NCBI GenBank assembly: GCA_014656015.1
Contig: BNBP01000018.1
Coordinates: 41,566-105,565 of the forward strand
Reading direction: 5' to 3'
DNA: 64,000 nucleotides
Origin: Streptomyces griseoaurantiacus
Lineage (GTDB): Bacteria > Actinomycetota > Actinomycetes > Streptomycetales > Streptomycetaceae
Shown: piece by piece, positions 8,428 through 16,770 of the stretch
How positions within the stretch are numbered: position 1 is the stretch's first letter
How the letters are laid out: the number at the start of each line of letters is the position of its first letter
The notes under the pieces: generated by a model
Told to the model about the DNA's origin: nothing
The model's input: the letters and a program-made list of their open reading frames with translations, nothing else
The model's database searches: none
Position numbers and translations under genes: made by a program

Positions 8428-9791
8428 CGCAGCCGCACCGCACGCCGCCCGCCCCGGCCGGGCGGACGTACTGGCTGGAGCACGCCTGGCTCGGCGACCG
8501 CACCGAGCCGGGCGTCGCCGTCGAGACCGCGGACGGGCGGATCACCGCCGTCCGCACGGACACCCCCGCCCCGCCGCCCGGGGCCGAGGTGCTGCGCGGG
8601 CTCACCGTCCCGGGACTGGCCAACGCGCACTCGCACGCCTTCCACCGCGCCCTGCGCGGCACCGTGCAGGTCGGCTCCGGCACCTTCTGGACCTGGCGCG
8701 AGGTCATGTACGCCACCGCCGACCGGCTCACCCCGGACACCTACCACGCGCTCGCCCGCGCGGTGTACGCCGAGATGGCACTGGCCGGCATCACGGCGGT
8801 CGGCGAATTCCACTATCTGCACCACGCCCCCGGCGGCACCCCCTACGCCGAGCCCAACGCGATGGGGGAGGCGCTCCTCGCGGCGGCCGCCGAGGCCGGC
8901 ATCCGCATCACCCTCCTCGACACCTGCTACCTCTCCGCCGGCTTCGGCCGGCCCCCCACCAGCCACCAGCTCCGCTTCTCCGACGGCACCGCGGACGCCT
9001 GGGCCGCACGCTCTTCACTTCTCAAGGAACGGGATCACGCGCGGATCGGCGCCGCCGTGCACTCCGTACGGGCCGTGCCCGCCGAGCAGTTGGCCACCGT
9101 GGCCCGCTGGGCCGAGGAACGGCGGGCCCCGCTGCACGTGCACCTGTCGGAGCAGACCGCGGAGAACGAGGACTGCCGCCAGGCCCACGGCCGCACCCCC
9201 GCCCGGCTCCTCGCCGACCACGGCGTGCTGGGCCCGCGCACCACCGGGGTGCACAACACCCACCTCACCCAGGAGGACATCGCGCTCCTCGGCGGCTCGG
9301 GCACCGGCACCTGCATGTGCCCGACCACCGAACGGGACCTCGCCGACGGCATCGGGCCCGCCGCCGCCCTCCAGCGGGCCGGCTCCCCGCTCAGCCTCGG
9401 CTCCGACAGCCACGCCGTCATCGACCTGCTGGAGGAGGCCCGCGCGATGGAGCTCGACGAGCGCCTGCGCACCCGCACCCGCGGTCACTGGACGGCGGCC
9501 GCCCTGCTGCGCGCCGCCTCCGCCGACGGCCACGCCGCCCTCGGCTGGGACGAGGCCGGCCGCATCGAGCCCGGCGCGCTCGCCGACCTCACGACCCTCG
9601 CCCTCGACTCCGTCAGAACGGCGGGAGCACTGCCCCGGCTGGGCGCGGAGACCGCGGTATTCGCCGCGACGGCAGCGGACGTCCGTCACACCGTCGTCGG
9701 CGGTCGGCACGTCGTACGGGACGGGGCCCACGCCCTGGTCCCCGACGTGCCCGCGGCGCTGTCGGCCGCCCTCGCCGCCCTGCGCGACTGA
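8424..9791 (+). CDS. hutF: Formimidoylglutamate deiminase
   Basis: Deaminates N-formimino-L-glutamate to N-formyl-L-glutamate and ammonia. About 455 residues, GTG start overlapping the previous stop by GTGA. Amidohydrolase-superfamily metal ligands are all visible: [17 protein letters not shown] (HxH), LHVHLSEQ (His), NTHLT (His) and [11 protein letters not shown] (Asp). The segment [13 protein letters not shown] is typical of HutF-type enzymes. It implies the four-step plus deformylase version of the hut pathway rather than direct HutG formiminoglutamase. A GC-rich spacer of about 100 bases separates it from hutI. Confidence 0.93.
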   Translation: MTQPHRTPPAPAGRTYWLEHAWLGDRTEPGVAVETADGRITAVRTDTPAPPPGAEVLRGLTVPGLANAHSHAFHRALRGTVQVGSGTFWTWREVMYATADRLTPDTYHALARAVYAEMALAGITAVGEFHYLHHAPGGTPYAEPNAMGEALLAAAAEAGIRITLLDTCYLSAGFGRPPTSHQLRFSDGTADAWAARSSLLKERDHARIGAAVHSVRAVPAEQLATVARWAEERRAPLHVHLSEQTAENEDCRQAHGRTPARLLADHGVLGPRTTGVHNTHLTQEDIALLGGSGTGTCMCPTTERDLADGIGPAAALQRAGSPLSLGSDSHAVIDLLEEARAMELDERLRTRTRGHWTAAALLRAASADGHAALGWDEAGRIEPGALADLTTLALDSVRTAGALPRLGAETAVFAATAADVRHTVVGGRHVVRDGAHALVPDVPAALSAALAALRD

Positions 9792-9892
9792 GACCACCCG
9801 CCGCCGCCCGCCCCGCCACCGGCGGCGACACCGGCACCCGCCCCGCCCGTGCCCCCGTCACGAGCCACGCCATCGCCCCGACCGAGGACACC

Positions 9893-11068
9893 ATGAGCAG
9901 CAGCACGGTCATCACGAACATCGCCACGCTGATCACCAACGACCCCTCCCTCAGCGACACGGACCCCCTCGGCACCGTCCGGAACGCGGCCGTCGTCCTC
10001 GAGGGCGACCGCGTCGCGTGGACGGGTGAGGCAAGCAAAGCACCCACCACTGACAATCGGGTCGACGCCGGCGGCCGGGCGGTGATCCCCGGCTTCGTGG
10101 ACTCCCATTCCCACCTGGTCTTCGCGGGCGACCGCACCGAGGAGTTCCACGCCCGCATGTCCGGCCGCCCCTACGGCGCGGGCGGCATCCGCACCACCGT
10201 CGCGGCCACCCGCGCCGCCACCGACGCGGAACTGGAGGCGAACCTCACCCGTTATCTGCGCGAGGCGCTGCGCCAGGGCACGACGACGTTCGAGACCAAG
10301 TCGGGCTACGGACTGACCGTCGAGGACGAGGCCCGCGCCCTGCGGATCGCCGCCGCGCACACCGACGAGGTCACGTTCCTCGGCGCGCACGTCGTGCCGC
10401 CGGAGTTCGCCGAGGACCCCGCCGCCTACGTCGCCCTGGTCACCGGCGAGATGCTCGACGCCTGCGCCCCGCACGCCCGCTGGATCGACGTGTTCTGCGA
10501 GAAGGGGGCCTTCGACGGCGACCAGGCCCGCGCGATCCTCACCGCGGGACGGGCCAGGGGTCTGCGTCCGCGCGTGCACGCCAACCAGCTCACGTACGGT
10601 CCCGGCGTGCAGCTCGCGGTGGAGCTGGACGCGGCCAGCGCCGACCACTGCACCCACCTCACGGACGCGGACGTCGACGCCCTCGCCCAGGGCGGCACCG
10701 TCGCCACCCTGCTGCCCGGCGCCGAGTTCTCCACCCGCGCCCAGTGGCCCGACGCCCGCAGGCTGCTGGACGCCGGTGCCACGGTCGCGCTGTCCACGGA
10801 CTGCAACCCCGGCTCCTCCTTCACCAGCTCCATGCCGTTCTGCCTGGCCCTCGCCGTACGGGACATGGGCATGACCCCCGACGAGGCGCTCTGGTCGGCC
10901 ACCGCCGGAGGCGCCCGCGCCCTGCGCCGGGACGACGTCGGCCGGCTCGCCCCGGGGGCGTACGCCGACCTCGCCGTCCTGGACGCGCCCAGCCATGTCC
11001 ACCTGGCCTACCGCCCCGGCGTCCCCCTGGTCACCGAGGTCTGGCACCGCGGCGTACGCGTGAACTGA
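9893..11068 (+). CDS. hutI: Imidazolonepropionase
   Basis: Opens the ring of imidazolone-5-propionate to give N-formimino-L-glutamate, so it works between HutU and HutF. 391 residues. Metal and substrate motifs: [19 protein letters not shown] (HxH and substrate loop), [28 protein letters not shown] (His) and [12 protein letters not shown] (Asp). The ATG at 9893 is preceded by CCGAGGACACC (GAGGA ribosome site). It is the last gene of the hut operon. Downstream lies a short purine tract and then the convergent sigma-factor gene. No clear terminator hairpin is seen. Confidence 0.96.
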   Translation: MSSSTVITNIATLITNDPSLSDTDPLGTVRNAAVVLEGDRVAWTGEASKAPTTDNRVDAGGRAVIPGFVDSHSHLVFAGDRTEEFHARMSGRPYGAGGIRTTVAATRAATDAELEANLTRYLREALRQGTTTFETKSGYGLTVEDEARALRIAAAHTDEVTFLGAHVVPPEFAEDPAAYVALVTGEMLDACAPHARWIDVFCEKGAFDGDQARAILTAGRARGLRPRVHANQLTYGPGVQLAVELDAASADHCTHLTDADVDALAQGGTVATLLPGAEFSTRAQWPDARRLLDAGATVALSTDCNPGSSFTSSMPFCLALAVRDMGMTPDEALWSATAGGARALRRDDVGRLAPGAYADLAVLDAPSHVHLAYRPGVPLVTEVWHRGVRVN

Positions 11069-11128
11069 CCGGAACGGGGGAGACAGGACAGGGCGAGACG
11101 GGACGACAGGGCGGACAACAGAAGAGAG

Positions 11129-11152
11129 AAGGAGAAGGAGAAGGAGAAGGAG
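11129..11152. repeat. AAGGAG hexanucleotide microsatellite
   Basis: Four perfect tandem AAGGAG units, flanked by imperfect GA-rich copies (about 11120-11160), lie between the ends of hutI and the convergent sigma factor gene. Nothing codes across it on the plus strand. It may act only as spacer, and copy number could vary between strains. Confidence 0.6.
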
Positions 11153-11183
11153 AGGAAGGGCGAGGACAGGCAGCGGTGGGCCG

Positions 11184-12131
11184 CTACTCCTCGAGCGTCA
11201 GGCCCTTGCGCAGCCGGACCAGCGTGCGGGACAGCAGCCGGGAGACGTGCATCTGGGAAATGCCGAGCTCCTCGCCGATCTCGGACTGGGTCATGTTGGC
11301 CACGAACCGCAGGGAGAGGATCTTCCGGTCGCGCTGCGGCAGACCGGCGATCAGCGGCTTCAGGGACTCGACGTACTCGACGCCCTCGAGCTCGTGGTCC
11401 TCGTAACCGATGCGGTCCGCGAGCGCGCCCTCGGAGTCGTCCTCCTCCGGCTGCGCGTCCAGCGAGGACGCGGTGTACGCGTTGGAGGCGACCATGCCCT
11501 CGACGACCTCTTCGTTGGACAGCCCGAGGCGGTCCGCCAGTTCGGTCACGGTGGGCGCCCGGTCGAGCTGCTGGGCCAGTTCGTCGCCGGCCTTGGCCAG
11601 GTCCAGGCGGAGTTCCTGCAGCCGGCGCGGTACGCGCACGGACCACGAGGTGTCGCGGAAGAAGCGCTTGATCTCGCCGATGATGGTCGGCATCGCGAAC
11701 GTGGGGAACTCCACACCGCGGCTCAGCTCGAAGCGGTCGATCGCCTTGATCAGGCCGATCGTGCCGACCTGGATGATGTCCTCCATCGGTTCGCTGCGGG
11801 TGCGGAACCGGGCGGCGGCGAACTTCACCAGGGCGAGGTTCAGCTCGACGAGCGTGTGGCGCACGTAGGCGTGCTCGTAGGTGCCCTCTTCGAGGGACTC
11901 CAGGCGCTGGAACAGGGTCTTGGACAGCGCCCGCGCGTCCACCGGTCCCACCTCGGCGTACGGGGGGATCTCGGGGAGTCCGACCAGTCCGTCGGGCTCG
12001 GTGAGGCTCTCGAAGTCCTCCAGCGCCTCGAGTCCTTCGAGGGACTCGACAGCGGGTTCGAACTCGGGTCGTTCCGGGGAGCGTGTCGACGTCGCCCTCT
12101 GGGTATGCGATTCGTCGAGCCGGGGTGACAT
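11184..12131 (-). CDS. sigI: SigB/SigF-family RNA polymerase sigma factor (SigI type)
   Basis: About 315 residues. Region 2 is visible as EDIIQVGTIGLIKAIDRFELSRG and FPTFAMPTIIGEIKRFFRD. Region 3 follows (VPRRLQELRLDLAKA), and region 4 has the helix-turn-helix MTQSEIGEELGISQMHVSR. This is the stress-response SigB/F/G group that is held by an anti-sigma kinase. Start choice: the ATG at 12131 has GGAGG five bases upstream on the minus strand, better than ATGs at 12143 and 12155. The acidic N-terminal extension (about 65 residues, EGLEALEDFE) precedes the sigma domains. It is divergent from an anti-anti-sigma gene and near an anti-sigma gene. That set matches what I recall of S. coelicolor sigI-arsI-prsI (osmotic stress). 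Confidence 0.88.
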   Translation of the reverse strand: MSPRLDESHTQRATSTRSPERPEFEPAVESLEGLEALEDFESLTEPDGLVGLPEIPPYAEVGPVDARALSKTLFQRLESLEEGTYEHAYVRHTLVELNLALVKFAAARFRTRSEPMEDIIQVGTIGLIKAIDRFELSRGVEFPTFAMPTIIGEIKRFFRDTSWSVRVPRRLQELRLDLAKAGDELAQQLDRAPTVTELADRLGLSNEEVVEGMVASNAYTASSLDAQPEEDDSEGALADRIGYEDHELEGVEYVESLKPLIAGLPQRDRKILSLRFVANMTQSEIGEELGISQMHVSRLLSRTLVRLRKGLTLEE

Positions 12132-12286
12132 GATGTCCTCCATCGTTCTCGGCATGTGGCAGCCGAAGCCATACGTGCACTGCGGTGTGCGGCGCCTCCA
12201 AAGCCGGCCGTGGTCGATCGGGTGTCCCTACTAGCCCTACCCGGTTCCACAAGCCGGTTGCAAGTGCGCTTACCTGCGGCTTGTCC

Positions 12287-12310
12287 GGGTTTGTGCGTTT
12301 GTTCGGGTGT
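12287..12310 (+). promoter_or_regulatory. Candidate SigB-type promoter for the anti-anti-sigma gene
   Basis: GGGT at 12287-12290, 14 bases, then GGGTGT at 12305-12310 resembles the GNNT-N14/16-GGGTAY pattern used by Streptomyces SigB-family factors. It lies about 70 bases before the arsI start in the divergent region. The match is imperfect at the minus-10, so treat as a candidate only. Confidence 0.3.
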
Positions 12311-12381
12311 CGGGGGCAGTGGGGAGGGCGTAGTGTTCGAGGACATCAAGCAAGAGCCACGACGGTCGGGAGAGGGACGGC

Positions 12382-12753
12382 ATGGACCGCGGGACGGTCG
12401 GCAGCGCACAGTCGGGCCGGCTTCTGGTCGAGGTGCGCGAAGAAGGTACGAGCGCTGTCGTGACACCGGCGGGTGAGCTGGATCACCACACCGCCGATCT
12501 GTTGCGCGAGCCGCTCGAGGATTGCCTCGAGAAGGGTTTCTCGCGCCTGGTGGTGGACTGCTCCCGGTTGGAGTTCTGCGACTCCACCGGGCTGAACGTG
12601 CTGCTCGGTGCCCGGCTGAAGGCCGAGGCCGCGGGCGGCGGCGTGCATCTCGTGGGGATGCAGCCGGTGGTGGCCCGGGTCTTCGAGATCACCGGCGCCG
12701 ATTCGGTGTTCGTCCTCCACGACACGCTCGACCAGGCTCTCGCCTCCGAGTAG
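12382..12753 (+). CDS. arsI: STAS-domain anti-sigma factor antagonist
   Basis: A 123-residue single STAS domain. The core ELDHHTADLLREPLEDCL and the phosphorylation loop LEFCDSTGLNVLLGA are clear, with Ser68 as the likely phospho-acceptor. In this family the unphosphorylated form binds the kinase/anti-sigma and frees the sigma factor. A GAGAGGGAC purine stretch precedes the ATG. It diverges from sigI and is followed, after a 390-base gap, by the HATPase anti-sigma gene. The three are expected to form one partner-switching module. The name follows the S. coelicolor arsI naming, from memory. Confidence 0.88.
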   Translation: MDRGTVGSAQSGRLLVEVREEGTSAVVTPAGELDHHTADLLREPLEDCLEKGFSRLVVDCSRLEFCDSTGLNVLLGARLKAEAAGGGVHLVGMQPVVARVFEITGADSVFVLHDTLDQALASE

Positions 12754-13143
12754 GCGGGAGCGGAGTGGAGCGCGCGCGGACGAGGGGGGCACACACGCGC
12801 GGACCGCACACGCGGTCCGCGGGGCGGGCGGGTGCCCGTCCGGTGTCTTCCATGACGTATGTGACGAGCGCGTCGCGATCGTCACGGGTTCCGTCCGAAT
12901 CCGTGGGTGTTCCGCCGGTCGGCCCGGGCAGGAGACATGCTGAACGTGCCGGTGGCACGGAAGGGCCGGCATCCCCGACGGTGCGAGCCGCGTCCTTCCC
13001 GTACGGGACGGTGACCTGCTCGCCGCCCGGAACGGGGACCCGCACATCGTCCGGAACGGTGGCGGGTACACCCTTTCGTACGGGTACAGAGTCTTCCATC
13101 GTGAATGAATCGTGAACTGGTGAATCGGTGAGGTGAAGCGCTG
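12754..13143 (+). other. 390-base gap between anti-anti-sigma and anti-sigma genes
   Basis: No convincing coding frame: short frames here lack ribosome sites. It contains the string GTTCCGTCCGAATCCGTGGGTGT (about 12890-12911), another weak SigB-like promoter pattern (GTTC, 13 bases, GGGTGT). The anti-sigma gene may therefore have its own promoter. Nothing else was recognised. Confidence 0.35.
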
Positions 13144-13752
13144 ATGAGCACCACCCGGCCTTATTCGCCGGGCGACCGCGGCCCCGAGCCCAGCGGCGCT
13201 TCCGGGGCGGCCGCGGACGCGACGGCCTCCTCGGAGGGTCCGTCGTCCGTGCCGTCTGCGTCTTCCGCGTCCGCCGATCCACCAGGGGGCGGTGCGTCAC
13301 CCGCCGCGGCCCCCTCGGGCTCCCCGCCGTCCGGCGGGCGGCAGGTGCGGCGGCTGAACTTCGACGGAGCGAGCGGTGTCGTGCCGCTCGCCCGCGACTT
13401 CACCCGGCAGGCGCTCTACGCCTGGGGGTGGCTGCCGGCCGATTCCGCGGACCAGCGGGCGGCGGCGGAGGACGTGCTGCTGGTCGTCTCGGAACTCGTC
13501 ACCAACGCGTGCCTGCACGCCGAGGGCCCCGAGGAACTGTGGATCACCTGCGACAACAAGGTGCTGCGGATCGAGGTCTCGGACCGGGGCGAGGGCCAGC
13601 CGGCGCCGCGCACTCCGCACCGGGCGGGACGTCCGGGCGGCCACGGCATGTTCATCGTCGAGCGGCTGTGCCTGGACTGGGGAGTCGTACGGTCCAAGGA
13701 CGCCGGCGGTCCCGCGGGCAAGACGGTCTGGGCGGAGCTGGGCGCACCCTAG
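13144..13752 (+). CDS. prsI: Anti-sigma factor, GHKL (HATPase_c) serine kinase family
   Basis: 202 residues. The first 65 are a low-complexity Ser/Ala/Pro/Gly linker without known function. Residues 75-200 form a GHKL kinase domain: the N-box EDVLLVVSELVTNACLHAEG, the G1 box VSDRGEG and the G2 segment GGHGMFIVERL. This is the RsbW/SpoIIAB-like group, which binds a SigB-type sigma factor and phosphorylates the STAS antagonist. GAGGTGAAG lies 7 bases before the ATG. With the STAS gene upstream and sigI divergent, the likely target is SigI. Confidence 0.86.
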   Translation: MSTTRPYSPGDRGPEPSGASGAAADATASSEGPSSVPSASSASADPPGGGASPAAAPSGSPPSGGRQVRRLNFDGASGVVPLARDFTRQALYAWGWLPADSADQRAAAEDVLLVVSELVTNACLHAEGPEELWITCDNKVLRIEVSDRGEGQPAPRTPHRAGRPGGHGMFIVERLCLDWGVVRSKDAGGPAGKTVWAELGAP

Positions 13753-13914
13753 CGCCGGGCTCCACCCCTCACCCGCCTTCCTTCGGTCGCCTCGGGCGGC
13801 CGCGCCTTCCCGCCCCGCACTCTCACGCCCGGAGCCTCGCGCCCCGGGCGTTCGTGCGTCTCCGTGTCGTCCGGGCCGCTCCTGCCACAGCCCCCCGCGA
13901 GGCGGGCACGCGAA

Positions 13915-13949
13915 GGGCGGCGGCATCCGTCCGCCGGATGCCGCCGCCC
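13915..13949. terminator. Perfect 15-bp hairpin between convergent prsI and peptide transporter
   Basis: GGGCGGCGGCATCCG (13915-13929) pairs exactly with 13935-13949 across a 5-base loop. It sits just past the stop of the minus-strand transporter and about 160 bases past the plus-strand anti-sigma stop. It probably ends transcription in both directions. Confidence 0.8.
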
Positions 13950-13972
13950 CTGGGCGGGTCAGTCGCCGTGCG

Positions 13973-15469
13973 TCAGCGCACGTCGCCCATCAACTGCTTG
14001 ACCTTGCCGCGGTAGAGCCAGACCGCCGCGCCCGCAACGACGGCCAGCGTGGCCTCCAGGGCGACGATGCCCGTCGTGTTGAGGTCGACGCCCGCGATGG
14101 AGAGCAGGCCCGTGGTCGCGTCGCCCGCGGTGACCGCCAGGAACCAGACACCCATGAGCTGCGAGGCGTACTTCGCCGGAGCCATCTTCGTCGTCACCGA
14201 CAGGCCCACCGGCGAGAGCAGCAGTTCGCCCATCGTCTGGACGAAGTAGATCGCCACCAGCCACAGCGCGGCCGCCTTGTGCCCGCCGTCGGCGATCCCC
14301 AGCGGCGCCAGGAAGACGAAGAAGGAGACGCCGACCAGCATCAGGCCGGAGGCGAACTTCACGACCGTGCTCGGCTCCTTGCCGCGCCGGTTCAGCGCCA
14401 GCCAGATCGCGGCGAACACCGGGGCGAACGCCATGATCAGCACGGGGTTGACCGACTGGTACCAGGAGACCGGGAAGCCCCAGCCGCCCACGGTGTTCTT
14501 CGCCGAGCTGTCCGCGAACAGCGACAGCGTCGAGCCGCCCTGGTCGTAGATCATCCAGAACACGGCCGCGGCCACGAAGAACCAGATGTACGCGGTCATC
14601 CGGGACTGCTCGGCGCGGTTCAGGGAGCGGTCCCGCTTGATGCGCGCGATCACGAAGACCGGAATGACCAGGCCGGCCACGGTGATCGGCACCATGAGCC
14701 AGTTCAGCGTGTAGACACCGGTCAGACCGATGATCGCGTAGAAGATCACGGCCGCGGCCGCCCAGGCGCCGGTCTTGCGCAGCGTGGAGGACTTCTCGGG
14801 GGCCGACAGCGGCATGGGGACGACGTCGGAGCGCGGGCTCAGGTGGCGGGTGCCGAGCAGGAACTGGGCGAGGCCCAGGCCCATGCCGACCGCCGCGAGC
14901 GCGAAGCCGAGGTGCCAGTTGACGTTCTCGCCGACGGTGCCGATGGCGAGCGGCGCGGCGAAGGCGCCCACGTTGATGCCCACGTAGAAGAGGGTGAAGC
15001 CGCCGTCCCGGCGCGGGTCGTCCGGGCCGTTGTACAGGTGGCCGACCATCGTCGAGATGTTGGCCTTCAGCAGGCCCGAGCCGATCGCGACCAGTCCGAG
15101 GCCGGCGAAGAAGGTGCCGGCCGAGGGGAGCGCCAGCGTCAGGTGGCCCAGCATGATGACCGCGCCGGCGACGGCGACGGTCTTGCGGGGGCCGAGGATC
15201 CGGTCGGCGACCCAGCCGCCCGGCATGGCGAGCAGGTAGACGAGCGAGAGGTAGACCGAGTAGATCGCGGTGGCCGTGGTGGCGTTCATGTGCAGGCCGC
15301 CCGGGGCCACCAGGTACAGCGGGAGCAGAGCCCTCATGCCGTAGTAGGAGAATCGTTCCCACATCTCGGTCATGAAGAGAGTGGCCAGTCCGCGGGGGTG
15401 GCCGAAGAAGGACTTCTCGGAGCCGGGGATGCCCGGCTGGACCGAGTCCTTCGTCAGGCTGGACGCCAT
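13973..15469 (-). CDS. POT/PTR2-family proton-coupled peptide transporter
   Basis: 498 residues with about 12-14 hydrophobic segments, a major-facilitator protein that imports di- and tripeptides with protons. Family marks: the N-terminal ExxER-type TEMWERFSYYGMRALL, the loop ADRILGPRKTV, and the PTR2 signature FTLFYVGINVGAFAAP. Start at ATG 15469, where AAGGAA lies 5-6 bases upstream on the minus strand. The longer frame to 15532 has none. It is a single gene convergent with prsI, and a 600-base regulatory region separates it from the divergent two-component system. Confidence 0.93.
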   Translation of the reverse strand: MASSLTKDSVQPGIPGSEKSFFGHPRGLATLFMTEMWERFSYYGMRALLPLYLVAPGGLHMNATTATAIYSVYLSLVYLLAMPGGWVADRILGPRKTVAVAGAVIMLGHLTLALPSAGTFFAGLGLVAIGSGLLKANISTMVGHLYNGPDDPRRDGGFTLFYVGINVGAFAAPLAIGTVGENVNWHLGFALAAVGMGLGLAQFLLGTRHLSPRSDVVPMPLSAPEKSSTLRKTGAWAAAAVIFYAIIGLTGVYTLNWLMVPITVAGLVIPVFVIARIKRDRSLNRAEQSRMTAYIWFFVAAAVFWMIYDQGGSTLSLFADSSAKNTVGGWGFPVSWYQSVNPVLIMAFAPVFAAIWLALNRRGKEPSTVVKFASGLMLVGVSFFVFLAPLGIADGGHKAAALWLVAIYFVQTMGELLLSPVGLSVTTKMAPAKYASQLMGVWFLAVTAGDATTGLLSIAGVDLNTTGIVALEATLAVVAGAAVWLYRGKVKQLMGDVR

Positions 15470-16077
15470 GGTCGTTCCTTGCTGGTCGGGACGCAGTGCG
15501 TAGCGTTGCGCCCGGTGGGGGGAGGCCGGCACCGGCGGTTGACGCCGTTCACCCCACGCTCACGGGGTATCCGCTCCGGATCACGGAACGGGGACGGCGA
15601 CCACCGGGATCCACGCCCCTCGCGTCCCGTGCGCGTCCTCGCGCACCGGCTCGGGGGCCCGGCCACAGGTCATGTCACTGCCGGCCGGCGGGGAACCGGC
15701 CGAGAGACGGCCGGCGGGGAACCGGTCCGTCCGGACCGGTCGGTGTCCGGTCCGTCGCCCGCACGCAAAAGGGGCCCCGGCGGGTGGGCCCGCCGCCGCC
15801 CCGCTCCCGGCTGTCCGGGTTGTCACTACAGGCGTTCAAGCTCACGATACGGCACGGTCCCACCCCATATGGAAGGACTTGAGACACGAATCACAGGTAC
15901 GAACGGAACCGAACATCTGTTTCGAAGCTCTGCCCCGGCTCCCACCCCGAGGTCGCAGGCGGCGCCGCGGAGCGGACACCCGGGAGAGCCGACCGGCCAC
16001 CCTCCCAGGTCAAGGTAAGAGAGCGGGGGGGCCGATCACCCCCTCGTCTCTTGCACTGCGCGGACTACCATCAGTCC
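15470..16077. other. 608-base divergent intergenic region with repeats
   Basis: No gene is convincing here. An 18-bp direct repeat (CGGCCGGCGGGGAACCGG) occurs at 15682-15699 and 15708-15725. It is immediately followed by an inverted repeat ACCGGTCC-4-GGACCGGT at 15721-15740. The section 15830-15930 is relatively AT-rich and probably holds promoters for the transporter and/or the response regulator. I see no clear minus-35/minus-10 pair. Confidence 0.5.
16017..16052 (+). promoter_or_regulatory. Hairpin in the 5' region of the response-regulator gene
   Basis: AAGAGA (16017-16022) pairs with TCTCTT (16047-16052), continued by a GGGGG/CCCCC inner stem after a small internal loop. It ends 25 bases before the ATG. 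It may be a leader structure or an upstream terminator. No function is shown. Confidence 0.3.
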
Positions 16078-16755
16078 ATGACCCGTGTACTGCTCGCAGA
16101 GGACGACGCGTCCATCTCGGAGCCGCTGGCCCGCGCCCTGCGCCGGGAGGGCTACGAGGTCGAGGTGCGCGAGGACGGACCGACCGCGCTCGACGCGGGG
16201 ATGCAGGGCGGCGTCGACCTGGTGGTACTCGACCTCGGGCTGCCCGGCATGGACGGCCTCGAAGTGGCCCGGCGGCTGCGCTCCGAGGGGCACACCGTCC
16301 CGATCCTCATCCTGACCGCGCGCGCCGACGAGGTGGACACCGTCGTCGGACTCGACGCGGGCGCCGACGACTACGTCACCAAGCCGTTCCGCCTCGCCGA
16401 ACTGCTCGCCCGCGTCCGGGCCCTGCTGCGCCGCGGGGCCACCGAGCCGCAGCAGCCGCCCGCCACGCACGGCGTGCGCATCGACGTCGAATCGCACCGG
16501 GCGTGGATGGGCGAGGAGGAGCTGCAGCTCACGGCGAAGGAGTTCGACCTGCTGCGGGTGCTGGTGCGGGACGCGGGCCGGGTCGTCACCCGCGACCAGC
16601 TCATGCGCGAGGTCTGGGACACCACCTGGTGGTCGTCCACCAAGACGCTGGACATGCACATCTCCTGGCTGCGCAAGAAGCTGGGCGACGACGCGGCGAA
16701 CCCCCGCTACATCGCGACGGTCCGCGGCGTCGGCTTCCGCTTCGAGAAGAGCTGA
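16078..16755 (+). CDS. OmpR/PhoB-family response regulator
   Basis: 225 residues. The receiver domain has the acidic pair LLAEDDAS near residue 9, phospho-acceptor Asp52 in VVLDLGLPGMDG, Thr in ILTARAD and Lys in YVTKPFR. Residues 130-225 are a winged helix (LTAKEFDLLRVLVRDAGRVVTRDQLMREVW and RYIATVRGVGFRFE). The ATG at 16078 matches where the receiver fold begins. No good ribosome site precedes it, so a leaderless message is possible. The cognate kinase follows after 15 bases. The stimulus is not evident from the sequence. Confidence 0.93.
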   Translation: MTRVLLAEDDASISEPLARALRREGYEVEVREDGPTALDAGMQGGVDLVVLDLGLPGMDGLEVARRLRSEGHTVPILILTARADEVDTVVGLDAGADDYVTKPFRLAELLARVRALLRRGATEPQQPPATHGVRIDVESHRAWMGEEELQLTAKEFDLLRVLVRDAGRVVTRDQLMREVWDTTWWSSTKTLDMHISWLRKKLGDDAANPRYIATVRGVGFRFEKS

Positions 16756-16770
16756 CGAGGCCCTTCCGAC

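Noticed and set aside
12754..13143. Small ORFs in the gap before the anti-sigma gene
   Set aside because: Both strands have open frames but with unusual composition and no start signals, so treated as regulatory gap.
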